A stretch of DNA of 64,000 bases. It comes from Aureimonas psammosilenae. GTDB taxonomy: Bacteria > Pseudomonadota > Alphaproteobacteria > Rhizobiales > Rhizobiaceae. Both the position numbers and the translations under genes were made by a program. The notes below the pieces were generated by a model. That model did no database searches. It was not told the DNA's origin and saw only the letters and a list, made by a program, of their open reading frames with translations. Positions 1 through 8,876 of the stretch are shown here, piece after piece; the stretch's first letter is position 1, and every line of letters starts with the position of its first letter. Where the stretch lies: assembly GCF_009176975.1 (NCBI RefSeq), contig NZ_WEZG01000008.1, positions 124,001 through 188,000 on the forward strand. The letters run 5' to 3'.

Positions 1-215
1 GACCGGCCGGTCTCGACGCGGCCGTGGTCGCCAAACTCGAAGCCTCGCTGAAGAAGGCCTTGAAGAACGAAACCGTGAAGGCGCGCTTCGCCGAACTCGG
101 CACCCTGCCGGTGTCGGACGACGAGGCGACGCCGGCGGCGCTGTCGAAGGAGCTTTCGTCCCAGATCGATCTGTGGCGGCCGATCATCCAGGCGGCGGGC
201 ACCTACGCGAACTGA
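1..215 (+). CDS. tctC: TctC-type tricarboxylate-binding protein, C-terminal fragment
   Basis: This is the 3' end of a gene that starts before the window. About 70 residues are visible, opening with PAGLDAAVVAKLEASL and ending in a TGA at 213-215. The text matches the C-terminal helices of Bug/TctC periplasmic solute-binding proteins of the tripartite tricarboxylate transporter (TTT) family, which capture citrate-like or other carboxylate substrates. tctB and tctA follow at once in the same direction, which fixes the assignment. The GTG at 24 is internal and not the true start. The substrate cannot be told from this piece. Confidence 0.85.
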   Translation, partial: PAGLDAAVVAKLEASLKKALKNETVKARFAELGTLPVSDDEATPAALSKELSSQIDLWRPIIQAAGTYAN

Positions 216-229
216 CCATCCAAGGATGA

Positions 230-257
230 GCCGCCGGGGACGGGAGCCCTCGGCGGC
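230..257 (+). repeat. Intercistronic stem-loop between tctC and tctB
   Basis: GCCGCCG at 230-236 pairs with CGGCGGC at 251-257, and three more G-C pairs form inside a one-base bulge (237-239 with 247-249). There is no T-tract, so it is more likely an mRNA-stabilising or attenuating element after the binding-protein gene than a full terminator. Similar stem-loops follow three other binding-protein genes in this window. Confidence 0.55.
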
Positions 258-295
258 CAGTCATCGGCCTGAACAGAACGGGAAAGGGGGAGGAA

Positions 296-766
296 ATGAG
301 TACCGTCGTCCAGACAGCGAGAAACCGGGACATTCTCGCGGGAGCGATCTTCGTCGTCATCGCGCTTCTCTTCGCCTGGGAAGGCTCGAACTATCCGCTC
401 GGCCGGGCCCTGCGCATGGGGCCGGGCTTCATCCCGCTTCTTCTGGCCGGCACCCTCACGGTGCTCGGCATCTGCGTTCTCGTGTCGGGTCTCAAAAAGC
501 AGGAACGAGCCGAGATCGGCGCCGTGCCCTGGAAGGGCATCGCCTTCGTTCTCGCCGCCCTCGTTCTCTTCGGCGAAGGCGGCGCGCTGCTCGGACTCGT
601 GCCGACCGTGTTCCTGTGCGTCGCCATCGTGGCGCTCGCCTCGTCGCAGAACTCGGTGCGGGACGCGCTCGGCATCGCGGCGCTGATCACGCTTCTGTCC
701 TGGCTCGTCTTCAAGGTCGGGTTGTCGGTTTCGCTGCCGACATTCGGCCCGCTCTTTTCGTTCTAG
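296..766 (+). CDS. tctB: TctB-type small membrane subunit of TTT transporter
   Basis: A 156-residue, strongly hydrophobic protein with about four membrane segments (roughly residues 15-33, 42-62, 78-110 and 125-150). It has the size and layout of TctB, the small and poorly conserved membrane subunit of TctABC secondary transporters. AGGGGGAGGAA lies just before the ATG. It sits between tctC and tctA, 13 bases from the latter, so the three form one operon. Its role is to stabilise the TctA channel in the inner membrane. Confidence 0.88.
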   Translation: MSTVVQTARNRDILAGAIFVVIALLFAWEGSNYPLGRALRMGPGFIPLLLAGTLTVLGICVLVSGLKKQERAEIGAVPWKGIAFVLAALVLFGEGGALLGLVPTVFLCVAIVALASSQNSVRDALGIAALITLLSWLVFKVGLSVSLPTFGPLFSF

Positions 767-779
767 GGGGAAACGGGAC

Positions 780-2285
780 ATGGATATTCTCGCCAATCTC
801 GCCCTCGGCTTCGAAACCGCGATGACGCTCCAGAACCTTTTCTGGTGCTTCATCGGCGTTCTTCTCGGAACCCTTGTCGGCGTTCTCCCTGGCATCGGAC
901 CGACGGCGACCATCGCCATGCTGTTGCCGATCACCTTCTCCTTCTCGCCGGTCACGGCCCTCATCATGCTGTCGGGCATCTATTACGGCGCGCAGTACGG
1001 CGGCTCCACCACGGCCATCCTGATCAACCTTCCAGGCGAAAGCTCCTCGGCCGTCACCGCCATCGACGGCTACCAGATGGCCAAGAAGGGGAGGGCCGGC
1101 ACGGCGCTCGCCACCGCAGCCCTCGGCTCCTTCTTCGCCGGCTCGGTCGCGACGCTCCTTCTCGCCTTCGCCGCCCCGCCGCTGGCCCGCGTGGCGCTCC
1201 AGTTCGGGGCACCGGAATATTTCGCGCTGATCGTGCTCGGGCTTCTCGTCTCGATCTCGCTCGCGCACGGCTCGGTGATCAAGGCGCTCGCCATGATCGT
1301 GCTCGGCCTTCTTCTCGGCACGGTCGGCCAGGACATCTACACCGGCACGCCGCGCTTCACCTTCGGCCAGCTCGAACTCTACCAGGGCATCAACTTCGTC
1401 TCGATCGCGGTCGGCGTCTTCGGCGTGGCGGAAATCTTCCGCAACCTCGAAAACGAGTCCACCCGCGACGTCATGGTGAAGAAGGTGACGGGCCTCTGGC
1501 TCTCCAAGCAAGACTTCAAGCGCATTATCGCCCCGGTGGTGCGCGGCACGGCGCTCGGCTCCATCCTCGGCGTATTGCCGGGCGGCGGCCACGTCCTGTC
1601 GTCCTTCGCGTCCTATTCGCTGGAAAAGAACCTCGCCAAGGACAAGTCGGAATTCGGCCATGGCGCGATCGAAGGCGTTGCGGGTCCTGAAAGCGCCAAC
1701 AACGCCGCCGCCCAGACCTCCTTCATCCCGCTTCTGACGCTCGGCATCCCCGCTCATCCGGTGATGGCGCTGATCGTCGGCGCCTTCATCCTCCAGGGCA
1801 TCACGCCGGGACCCAACGTCATCAACTCGCAGCCCGCCCTTTTCTGGGGCATCATCGCCTCCATGTGGATCGGCAACGTGCTGCTCGTCATCCTCAACCT
1901 GCCGCTCATCGGGCTTTGGGTGAAGATGCTGACGGTGCCCTATCGCGTGCTCTTCCCGGCCATCGTGATCTTCGCCTCCATCGGCTGTTACTCGATCAAC
2001 AACAACCCGTTCGACGTCTACGCCATCGGCGTGTTCGGGGTGCTGGGCTACGTGCTGATCCGGCTCGGCTGCGAGCCCGCCCCGCTTCTCCTCGGCTTCG
2101 TGCTCGGGCCGCTTCTGGAAGAGCATCTGCGACGCGCCATGATCATCTCTCGCGGCGATGCGATGATCTTCTTCGAGCGGCCGATCTCGGCGGGCCTTCT
2201 GGCGGTCGGCCTTGCCGCCGTGATCGTCGCGATCCTTCCGAGCATCCGCGCCAAGCGCAAGGAAGTCTTCGTCGAGGACGATTGA
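780..2285 (+). CDS. tctA: TctA-type large permease subunit of TTT transporter
   Basis: 501 residues with 10-12 predicted membrane segments, the usual TctA length. It carries the conserved N-terminal [21 protein letters not shown] motif and a second, related glycine/proline-rich copy near residue 260 ([21 protein letters not shown]), the internal duplication typical of the family. It forms the ion-coupled channel that takes the carboxylate from TctC. A GGGGGAAACGGGAC stretch precedes the ATG. It is the last gene of the operon and is followed by a strong terminator. Confidence 0.93.
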   Translation: MDILANLALGFETAMTLQNLFWCFIGVLLGTLVGVLPGIGPTATIAMLLPITFSFSPVTALIMLSGIYYGAQYGGSTTAILINLPGESSSAVTAIDGYQMAKKGRAGTALATAALGSFFAGSVATLLLAFAAPPLARVALQFGAPEYFALIVLGLLVSISLAHGSVIKALAMIVLGLLLGTVGQDIYTGTPRFTFGQLELYQGINFVSIAVGVFGVAEIFRNLENESTRDVMVKKVTGLWLSKQDFKRIIAPVVRGTALGSILGVLPGGGHVLSSFASYSLEKNLAKDKSEFGHGAIEGVAGPESANNAAAQTSFIPLLTLGIPAHPVMALIVGAFILQGITPGPNVINSQPALFWGIIASMWIGNVLLVILNLPLIGLWVKMLTVPYRVLFPAIVIFASIGCYSINNNPFDVYAIGVFGVLGYVLIRLGCEPAPLLLGFVLGPLLEEHLRRAMIISRGDAMIFFERPISAGLLAVGLAAVIVAILPSIRAKRKEVFVEDD

Positions 2286-2312
2286 TCCCGGCCGATCCCT
2301 CCAAACGATCCG

Positions 2313-2350
2313 ACGGCGCGGGAGCGACAAGCTTCCGCGCCGTTTCCTTT
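2313..2350 (+). terminator. Rho-independent terminator after tctA
   Basis: ACGGCGCGGGAGC (2313-2325) pairs with GCTTCCGCGCCGT (2331-2343) through a 13-bp stem with one G-T wobble and the loop GACAA. It is followed by TTCCTTT. It lies between the convergent tctA and MFS genes and mainly serves the rightward transcript. Confidence 0.8.
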
Positions 2351-2355
2351 GGGCG

Positions 2356-3576
2356 CTATGCCGCCGCGCGGCTCCGCTCCACCGCCCGGCCGAGCACCAG
2401 CATGACGCCCGCGCCGGCCACCACCGCGAGGCAGGCATAGACGATGACGCCTTTCGGCCCCGCGCCGTCGATGAGCAACCCGCCGATCACGGCGCCGCTC
2501 GCGATCGCCACTTGGAAGGCCGAGGACAGGAGCGCTCCGGAGCTTTCGGCGAGATCGGGCGCCGCGCGCGCGTTCCAGATCGACACGGAAACCGGAAACC
2601 CGCCGAAGGCGAAGCCCCAAAGAGCGGTGGCCGCGAAGGCGACGGCCGGCGAAGGGCCGTAAAGCACGAGGGCGAGCGCCGCCGCGCCGATCAAAAGCGC
2701 GGCGCTGCCGACGCCCCAGGCGGGACTGCGCGCGGCGATCGCCCCGCCGACGACATTGCCGAAGAACCCACCGATGCCGAAGGCCAGAAGCGCGAGCGAG
2801 ATCGTGGAAACGCTGAGGCGCGGCACTTCCTCCAGATAAGGACGGATGAAGGTGAAGCCGGCGAAATGGCCGGACACCACGATGACGATCGTCGCGAGCC
2901 CGATCAGGACGGCGCGTCGTGACAATGCCTTGCCGAAGGCGCGCAGACCCGGGGCGCGGGCGGAAGGCAGCGACGGAAGCGCGACGAGCTGGACCGCGAG
3001 AGCCGCGGTTCCAAGGCCCGAGGCCGCCAGAAACGTCGCCCGCCAGCCCCACCATTCGCCGAGCGCGGCCCCGAGCGGCGCGGCGAAGACGGTCGCCACG
3101 GACACGCCCATGATGATGATCGACATGGCGCGCGGCACGTCGGCGGGCGGCACGAGCCGGAGCGCCAGCGCCGTCATCATGGCCCAATAGCCGCCGAGCG
3201 CGAAGCCGAGCACCCCGCGCGCCAGAAGCAGCATGGTGATGTCGGTGGCGAAAGCCGACAGCACGCTGGAGCCGATCAGAAACGCCATCAGCACATAGAC
3301 GACCAACCGCCGGTCGATGCGACCGGAGGACAGAACCAGAAGCGGGCCGGCAAAGGCGGCGACGACGGCCGTCGCCGTGATCGCTTGGCCCACCGCACCG
3401 TTGGAAACGCCGAGTTCGCTCGCCACCGGCGTCAGGAGACTGACGGGCAGGAACTCGGCGGTCACGAGACCGAAGACGCCGAAGGACAGGGAGAAGACGG
3501 CCGGCCAGGCGGGGCGGGACGGGCTCGCCGGATCGGCCGCCTCGGCGAGGTCGCGTGGGAGGGCGATGTCGGTCAT
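2356..3576 (-). CDS. MFS efflux transporter, NepI/AraJ-like (DHA1 family)
   Basis: 406 residues with 12 predicted membrane segments. The N-terminus (VFGLVTAEFLPVSLLTPVASELGVS) and the loop 2-3 motif (GPLLVLSSGRIDRR) resemble proton-driven drug/H+ antiporters of the AraJ/NepI/YdhP group, which export nucleosides, sugars or drugs. The gene is divergent from an AraC-type regulator that begins 82 bases away, a common arrangement for a regulated exporter. The substrate is unknown. Confidence 0.85.
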   Translation of the reverse strand: MTDIALPRDLAEAADPASPSRPAWPAVFSLSFGVFGLVTAEFLPVSLLTPVASELGVSNGAVGQAITATAVVAAFAGPLLVLSSGRIDRRLVVYVLMAFLIGSSVLSAFATDITMLLLARGVLGFALGGYWAMMTALALRLVPPADVPRAMSIIIMGVSVATVFAAPLGAALGEWWGWRATFLAASGLGTAALAVQLVALPSLPSARAPGLRAFGKALSRRAVLIGLATIVIVVSGHFAGFTFIRPYLEEVPRLSVSTISLALLAFGIGGFFGNVVGGAIAARSPAWGVGSAALLIGAAALALVLYGPSPAVAFAATALWGFAFGGFPVSVSIWNARAAPDLAESSGALLSSAFQVAIASGAVIGGLLIDGAGPKGVIVYACLAVVAGAGVMLVLGRAVERSRAAA

Positions 3577-3617
3577 GGCGCGGTTCCGGCAAATGCAGTG
3601 CGAAGGAGCCCCTAACT

Positions 3618-3630
3618 AGGCTGACAGCCT
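3618..3630. promoter_or_regulatory. Short inverted repeat in the MFS/AraC divergent promoter
   Basis: AGGCT-GAC-AGCCT is a perfect 5-bp inverted repeat with a 3-base centre in the 81-base gap between the MFS gene and the araC-type gene. It could be an operator, but it is short and could occur by chance. Confidence 0.3.
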
Positions 3631-3657
3631 TGGCGTTTCCATGCTAGAAAATCCATC

Positions 3658-4677
3658 ATGCTTGACCGATCGTCCAAAATTGACTCCGTCGATCCCCTCA
3701 CCGACATGCTGCGCGGTCTGCGGCTCGACGGCGTGGAATATGGCCGCTGCCGGATGGCGGGCGATTGGAGCTTCCATTATCCGGCCCAGGATCACGCCCA
3801 TTTCCACTTCGTCGCCGGCCGGGGCTGCTGGCTGCGCGGTCCGGACGGCGAATGGAGCGAATTGACGGCGGGCGACGCCGTGCTCGTGCCGCGCGGGGCC
3901 GCCCATACGCTGGCAAGCGCGCCTGAAGTCGAGCCCCGGCCTTTCCCGCGCCGGCGCTGTCAGCCGATCTGCGAAAGCGTCTTCGATTATCAGGAAGCGG
4001 CGGCGGACATCGAGGATGTCTGCATTCTCTTTTGCGGAACGATGCGCTTCAACCTCGACAGCCTTCATCCGCTGATGAAGATGATGCCGGACGTGATGCG
4101 CGCCAAGGAACTGATGGTGGCCGAGCCCTCCATCCCGCATCTCCTCGACGCGATGGTGGCGGAATGCGCCATGAGCCGCGTCGGGGCGAGCGGCATCCTG
4201 GCCCGGCTGGCCGATGTGATGGCAGCGCAGATCATCCGCTCCTGGGTGGAGCATGGCTGCGGCAATGCGGCGGGCTGGATCGCGGCGGTGCGCGATCCCC
4301 AACTCGGGCGGGTCCTCGCCGCCATTCATGCCGAGCCGGAGCGCGATTGGACAGTGTCCGAACTCGCCGCTCTGATGGGCGTTTCACGCTCCAGCTTCGC
4401 CGCCAAGTTCGCCGCCATCCTCGGCGAAACGCCGGCGCGCTACGTGACGGAAGTGCGGATGCATCAAGCGCGGCAGTGGATGCTGCGCGACCGGATGCGC
4501 ATCGCGGAGGCGGCGCAGCGGCTCGGCTACGATTCGGAAGCCTCCTTCAGCCGCGCCTTCAAGCGGATCGTCGGCAGCGCGCCGGGCAAGCTGAAGGCGA
4601 GCGCCGCGCGCGCCCGTCCGCTTCCCGCGTTGGAAATGCCGGCTGCCCCGCCCGTTCCGGCAGCCGCCCTCCCTTAA
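3658..4677 (+). CDS. AraC-family transcriptional regulator with cupin sensor domain
   Basis: 339 residues. Residues 1-190 form a cupin-type ligand-binding region (cupin_6 style: HFHFVAGRGCWLRGPDGEWSEL followed by TAGDAVLVPRGAAHTLAS). Residues about 215-310 hold the two helix-turn-helix motifs of AraC/XylS proteins (WTVSELAALMGVSRSSF and RIAEAAQRLGYDSEASFSRAFKR). It is divergent from the MFS exporter, its likely target. No clear Shine-Dalgarno site precedes the ATG, so the mRNA may have a very short leader. Confidence 0.88.
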   Translation: MLDRSSKIDSVDPLTDMLRGLRLDGVEYGRCRMAGDWSFHYPAQDHAHFHFVAGRGCWLRGPDGEWSELTAGDAVLVPRGAAHTLASAPEVEPRPFPRRRCQPICESVFDYQEAAADIEDVCILFCGTMRFNLDSLHPLMKMMPDVMRAKELMVAEPSIPHLLDAMVAECAMSRVGASGILARLADVMAAQIIRSWVEHGCGNAAGWIAAVRDPQLGRVLAAIHAEPERDWTVSELAALMGVSRSSFAAKFAAILGETPARYVTEVRMHQARQWMLRDRMRIAEAAQRLGYDSEASFSRAFKRIVGSAPGKLKASAARARPLPALEMPAAPPVPAAALP

Positions 4678-4744
4678 GTCACAGCCGTTTCGCCGATACG
4701 ATCAGCGAACGGGCGGGAGCGATGTCGCGCCCGCCCGCGATCGA

Positions 4745-5491
4745 TCAGGACTTGCGATCGTAGCCGATGCCGGGAAGGGCGTCCGGCGCGGGCAGCGACT
4801 TCTGCCCCTCACCCCGCGCGATCTCGGCGAAGATGTCGTCGGACGAGGAGCGGTTGCCGCCGATGCCGGCTTCCAGAAGCGCCCTGTCCAGCGAAGAGCC
4901 CGATTCCAGCGCCTGAAGCTCGGCCCCGGCTTCCAGGCGGCCGGCCATCGCTTCCTGCCGTTTCTTCACGCGGTCGAGCGATTCCATCGCGCTGCCGAGC
5001 CGCGAATTGATGCCGGCATGGCTCGATGCGATCGCCGACTGCGCCCGAAGCAGCGACTCGTTCGCCTTCACCCCTTCCACCTCGCGGCGCATGGTCTGGA
5101 TGCGCGTTTCGGTGTCCTGCACGGCGCGCAGCATTTGCGCCTGCGCGCCCTGGAGCCGTTGCAGTTCGGCCTCGTCGCGCGCCATGTCGGCGCGGTTGCT
5201 CGACATGCGGTCGGCAAGCTGGCGGGCCAGATCCTCGCGGCCGGCATTCATGGCGGCGCGCGCCGAGTCGAGGTCCTTGGCGTCCTTGGCGCGCGCTTCA
5301 TCGACCCGGCGCCCGAGCGATTTGGCCGACGCCATGATACCGGCGAGATCCGAGCGCGCCTTGCGCAGCGCGTTCTCGGCGTCGCGGATCTCCTGGTCGA
5401 GAATGCGCAGGGCCTGGCCGTCCGCGACGGTCTCGGCCGCTTCGTTGACCCCGCCGCGCACGGCGGAAAAGAGTTTGCCCCAGACGCTCAT
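4745..5491 (-). CDS. yjfJ: PspA/IM30 family membrane-stress protein (YjfJ-like)
   Basis: 248 residues, almost wholly alpha-helical and coiled-coil from about residue 25 to 190, rich in Arg, Glu, Ala and Gln, as in PspA/IM30 (ESCRT-III-like) proteins that coat damaged inner membrane. I chose the ATG whose protein begins MSVWGKLFSAVRGG, an amphipathic helix as in PspA; longer in-frame upstream starts run through yjfI. Its start overlaps the yjfI stop by four bases (ATGA). The partner genes match the E. coli yjfIJKLMC set, so this is the YjfJ paralogue and not the main PspA. Confidence 0.86.
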   Translation of the reverse strand: MSVWGKLFSAVRGGVNEAAETVADGQALRILDQEIRDAENALRKARSDLAGIMASAKSLGRRVDEARAKDAKDLDSARAAMNAGREDLARQLADRMSSNRADMARDEAELQRLQGAQAQMLRAVQDTETRIQTMRREVEGVKANESLLRAQSAIASSHAGINSRLGSAMESLDRVKKRQEAMAGRLEAGAELQALESGSSLDRALLEAGIGGNRSSSDDIFAEIARGEGQKSLPAPDALPGIGYDRKS

Positions 5492-5913
5492 GCCGCGATC
5501 TCCCCGTTCTTCCATTCGGCGATGAGCCCGGCCGCGTCCTCGGCATTGGCGGCGAGAACGGCGATCTCCTCCACCACGACATCGGCCGCAGAGCGGGCGG
5601 AAAGCGAGCCGAAGAGCTCGTACCATTCCTCGCCGTTCACCGTGGAAATGCCGAAGGTGGACAGCGGCACGAGCTTGTGCGTCTTCAGCGCCAGCCGCTC
5701 GAAGGCCTCGCGATTGGGCACGCCTGATGCCGGCGCCAGCATCACGCTGGCGAGGATCTGGTCGCCGCCCGCCGCCACGAAGACGTCGAGATGGCCCTTT
5801 TCCTTCAGCGTCACGCGCAGGACGTCGCCCTCCACCGCCACGTCGACATCGCCGAGCGCCGGCGGGTCGGAAGCGAAGAGTTCCGTCAGGGATGCGAGGT
5901 TCCAGATGGCCAC
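5488..5913 (-). CDS. yjfI: DUF2170 family protein (YjfI-like)
   Basis: 141 residues from a GTG start at 5913 preceded by GGGAGA. The ATG further upstream at 5997 lacks such a site and adds a non-conserved Arg-rich stretch. The protein begins (M)AIWNLASLTELFASDPPALGDV and is small, acidic and probably cytosolic. DUF2170 proteins are encoded beside YjfJ-type PspA proteins, and here the two genes overlap by four bases. The biochemical function is unknown; the tight coupling suggests a direct partner or modulator of the PspA-like protein. Confidence 0.8.
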   Translation of the reverse strand: MAIWNLASLTELFASDPPALGDVDVAVEGDVLRVTLKEKGHLDVFVAAGGDQILASVMLAPASGVPNREAFERLALKTHKLVPLSTFGISTVNGEEWYELFGSLSARSAADVVVEEIAVLAANAEDAAGLIAEWKNGEIAA

Positions 5914-6008
5914 GTTTCGTAAGTCTCCCGTTCCGATCCGTCGCCGCCTTTCCATGGGGCAGCGGGAATGTAATAAGGCTTGCGTCGGGCTGCACAAGGC
6001 GGAACACG

Positions 6009-6677
6009 ATGATCGGACGCATCTTCGGCTGGGGTTCGGGAGCCGAAACTGAAGCCGCCACCCCTGAGCGCGGGCCGCTCGGCGTGTCGCTCGGCGGCGG
6101 CATCGAGGTCGATACCTTGAGCCTCCAGGCGGCGATGGCGGGTACAGAGCCGGCGATGCCGGTGCCGACGGGCGGCATGATGATCGTTGCGGCCTATGGC
6201 GAAGCGCGGCTCGACGCGTCCACCGTTCTGTCGCGCTACTACGATTCCGACAACACGATCCTGCAGGTCATGTCGGCCTCCGGCGCGCCCGGCGACGAGC
6301 TTCTGGATGTCAGCATCTACCGCCCCTGGGACAGCGTCGTGCCGGCGAGCGCCAATGAGTGGGCACGCTGGCGGGGGCCGAACGGCCTCATCGGCCAGCC
6401 GAGCTACGATGCCGACGGCATCCTCTTCCACCGCTTCTGGGGTGAGGGCGCGGCCCGCGCCGATCTCGTGGAATTCGTCGAGGACGTGGACGACGGCGCC
6501 AGCCGCCGGGCGATCCACCAGTCCTGCATGCTTTATGCGCGGCCCCTCGGACAAGGTCGGGAAATGCTGCTTCTCAACATCGAGCGCGACATCGACGCGC
6601 GCGCCGCCGCGCAAGGCTCCTCGATCGAGTTCATGATCGGCTACGGTCTGATGCCGGCCGATATCCGCCGCCTGTAA
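6009..6677 (+). CDS. yjfK: DUF2491 family protein (YjfK-like)
   Basis: 222 residues starting MIGRIFGWGSG. The sequence is soluble, beta-rich and acidic, with the motifs YYDSDNTILQVM and LFHRFWGEG seen in DUF2491 proteins. It is the first gene of the rightward arm and is divergent from yjfI across a 95-base shared promoter region. In E. coli the corresponding genes point one way; here the locus is split into yjfIJ and yjfKLMC arms. Function is unknown beyond association with the PspA-like stress module. Confidence 0.8.
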   Translation: MIGRIFGWGSGAETEAATPERGPLGVSLGGGIEVDTLSLQAAMAGTEPAMPVPTGGMMIVAAYGEARLDASTVLSRYYDSDNTILQVMSASGAPGDELLDVSIYRPWDSVVPASANEWARWRGPNGLIGQPSYDADGILFHRFWGEGAARADLVEFVEDVDDGASRRAIHQSCMLYARPLGQGREMLLLNIERDIDARAAAQGSSIEFMIGYGLMPADIRRL

Positions 6678-6711
6678 CGCCTTCAATCCTCACCGAAGGA
6701 CTTTCCCAAGA

Positions 6712-7113
6712 ATGTTCGGTTACGTCGCAGGCCTGCCGGCCTTTCTCGCTTATTTCGCGACCGGCCTCGGCGCGCTCGCCGCGTTCGCCGCGCTTTATTC
6801 GGCGCTGACGCCCCAGCACGAATTGACCCTCATCCGCACCGGCAACGCGGCGGCCGTGGTCGCATTCCTCGGGGCCATTCTCGGCTTTTCCCTGCCCTTG
6901 TCGTCCGCCGCCGCCAATTCGGTGTCGCTCGTGGACTTTTTGATCTGGGCCGTGGTCGGCGGCATTTTCCAGGCCGTCGCCTTCGCCGTCGCCTGTTTTT
7001 CCATGAAGGGCCTGCCGCGACGCATCACGGATGGCGAGATCGCCGCCGGGCTCTGGTCGGCCGGCATCTCGCTCGGCGTCGGCATGTTGAACGCCGCCTG
7101 CATGACCTATTGA
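6712..7113 (+). CDS. yjfL: DUF350 family membrane protein (YjfL-like)
   Basis: 133 residues with four predicted membrane segments (about 7-27, 45-68, 76-98 and 108-130). Length and spacing fit DUF350/YjfL, inner-membrane proteins of unknown activity found with DUF1190 and glutathionylspermidine-synthase-like proteins. It starts 34 bases after yjfK and ends 11 bases before yjfM, so it is co-transcribed. Confidence 0.85.
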   Translation: MFGYVAGLPAFLAYFATGLGALAAFAALYSALTPQHELTLIRTGNAAAVVAFLGAILGFSLPLSSAAANSVSLVDFLIWAVVGGIFQAVAFAVACFSMKGLPRRITDGEIAAGLWSAGISLGVGMLNAACMTY

Positions 7114-7124
7114 GGGCAAGGGCG

Positions 7125-7709
7125 ATGACGAAGCGCTTCATCTCGAAACGCCGGCCGATCCTGGCGCTCGGCACGATCGCGGCCGGCGGCTTCGCGCTCA
7201 CCGCCTGCGGCGACGACCCGCCGCCGGAAAACACGATGTACAATTCCGTCGCGCAATGCGTGGAAGCGGGCATCGAGCAGAACATCTGCAACGCCGAATA
7301 TCAGGCGGCGATCAGCGAGCACCTGAAGAACGCGCCTAAATTCGACGGGCAGGCCGCTTGCGAAGCGGAATACGGCGCGGGCCGCTGCATGCAGGCGCCG
7401 CAGACGCAAGGAAACGGCTCGGGGACGGGAAGCTTCTTCATCCCCTTCATGACCGGCTACCTGATCTCGTCGGCCATCTCCAATCTGACGAACTACAATT
7501 CCTACGGCAGCTACGTGAACAGCGGCTCCTACCGCCGCCCGACACCGATCTTCACCAACCGCTCCGGCGTGACATACCGCTCCGACCCGGAAGTCGGGCG
7601 TCAGGTGTCGACGCCGCGCCCCGCCAACGTCAACACGCGCACCGTGTCGCGATCGGGCTTCGGCGGCATCTCTTCCAGCCGCTCCTCCTCGTCCTCGTTC
7701 GGCGGCTGA
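7125..7709 (+). CDS. yjfM: DUF1190 lipoprotein (YjfM/YgiB-like)
   Basis: 194 residues. The ATG at 7125 follows GAGGGCAAGGG. An N-terminal basic and hydrophobic stretch ends in the lipobox LTAC (Cys28), so it is probably lipidated in the periplasm. Paired cysteines (SVAQC...NICNAEY, AACEAEYGAGRC) suggest disulphides. The C-terminus is low-complexity Ser/Gly (GFGGISSSRSSSSSFGG). DUF1190 proteins are encoded next to a glutathionylspermidine-synthase-like enzyme, as here (3-base gap). Confidence 0.85.
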   Translation: MTKRFISKRRPILALGTIAAGGFALTACGDDPPPENTMYNSVAQCVEAGIEQNICNAEYQAAISEHLKNAPKFDGQAACEAEYGAGRCMQAPQTQGNGSGTGSFFIPFMTGYLISSAISNLTNYNSYGSYVNSGSYRRPTPIFTNRSGVTYRSDPEVGRQVSTPRPANVNTRTVSRSGFGGISSSRSSSSSFGG

Positions 7710-7712
7710 GCG

Positions 7713-8870
7713 ATGGAGCGCCTCGCGATCGCCCCCCGCGACGGCTGGCGGGAAAAGGCGGAAAGCCTCGGCTTCGGCTTCCACGAGATGTATGGCGAGC
7801 CTTACTGGCTGGACGACGTGCATTACCGCTTCACCATGGAGGAGATCGAGACCCATGTGGAAGCGCCGACGCAAGCGCTCCACGAACTCTGCATGGATCT
7901 CGTCGCCGAGGTCGTCGCCTCCGAAGAGCTTCTCGCCCGTCTCGCCATTCCGCCCGAGCAGTTCGACACGGTGCGCGACTCTTGGAACGCGCGTGCGCGC
8001 CACCTCTACGGCCGCTTCGATCTCGCCTATGACGGACGGGGACCGGCCAAGCTCCTCGAATACAACGCCGACACCCCAACGGGCATGTTCGAGGCGGCCT
8101 TTTTCCAGCACAACTGGCTGACCGACCAGATCGCGCTCGGCCATCTGCCGGAAGCGGCCGACCAGTTCAACCTCCTTCAGGAAAGTCTCGTCGAGGCTTT
8201 CGCCGCCTTCCCCGCCGACCGCATCTTCCATTTCGCGGCGGTGACGGACAACGAGGAGGATCGAGGCACCACCACATATCTGATGGACTGCGCGATACAG
8301 GCCGGGCATCGCACCGCCCTGATCGACATGGCCGCCATCGGGGTCGACGCGCTCGGCCGTTTCACCGACCTCGAGGACCGGGTGATCGACCGCTGCTTCA
8401 AGCTTTATCCGTGGGAGGACATGATGCGCGAGCCCTTCGCGCATTACCTGCCGCGATCCGGGACCGAATGGGTGGAGCCGGCCTGGAAGGCGGTTCTGTC
8501 GAACAAGGGCATCCTGCCGCTCCTTTGGGAGCGCCATCCCGGCCACCCGAACCTGTTGCCCGCTTTTTTCGGCGACGACCCGCAGGCCGGAACGCTGACG
8601 AGCAGCGTGCGCAAGCCCTTCCATTCGCGCGAGGGCGAGAACATCGCGATCACGGAAACGGGCCGCGAAACGGAGGAAACGGACGGCGACTACGGGGAAG
8701 GGCCGACCGTGGTGCAGGCGCTGACCCCGCTTTTCGAGGCGGACGGCCAGTTCGCGGTGCTCGGAACCTGGGTCATCGGCGACCGGGCTTGCGGCCTCGG
8801 CATGCGCGAGGACCGCTCGCGCATCACGCGGAACCTGTCGCGCTTCGTGCCACACGCCATCGTGGACTGA
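7713..8870 (+). CDS. yjfC: Glutathionylspermidine synthase-like ATP-grasp protein (YjfC/YgiC)
   Basis: 385 residues matching the C-terminal synthetase (GSP_synth) domain of glutathionylspermidine synthase, without the N-terminal amidase. Visible family text includes KLLEYNADTPTGMFEAAFFQHNW near residue 110 and LLPAFFGDDP near 285. The full enzyme joins glutathione and spermidine using ATP; stand-alone YgiC/YjfC proteins may ligate other peptides and their true substrate is not settled. It closes the yjfKLMC arm. Confidence 0.85.
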   Translation: MERLAIAPRDGWREKAESLGFGFHEMYGEPYWLDDVHYRFTMEEIETHVEAPTQALHELCMDLVAEVVASEELLARLAIPPEQFDTVRDSWNARARHLYGRFDLAYDGRGPAKLLEYNADTPTGMFEAAFFQHNWLTDQIALGHLPEAADQFNLLQESLVEAFAAFPADRIFHFAAVTDNEEDRGTTTYLMDCAIQAGHRTALIDMAAIGVDALGRFTDLEDRVIDRCFKLYPWEDMMREPFAHYLPRSGTEWVEPAWKAVLSNKGILPLLWERHPGHPNLLPAFFGDDPQAGTLTSSVRKPFHSREGENIAITETGRETEETDGDYGEGPTVVQALTPLFEADGQFAVLGTWVIGDRACGLGMREDRSRITRNLSRFVPHAIVD

Positions 8871-8876
8871 TCTCGT

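Noticed and set aside
5914-6008. GGAAC/GGAAT motifs in the yjfI/yjfK promoter as general-stress (EcfG) -35 elements
   Set aside because: No CGTT-type -10 occurs at the right spacing, and the minus-strand candidate overlaps the start codon.
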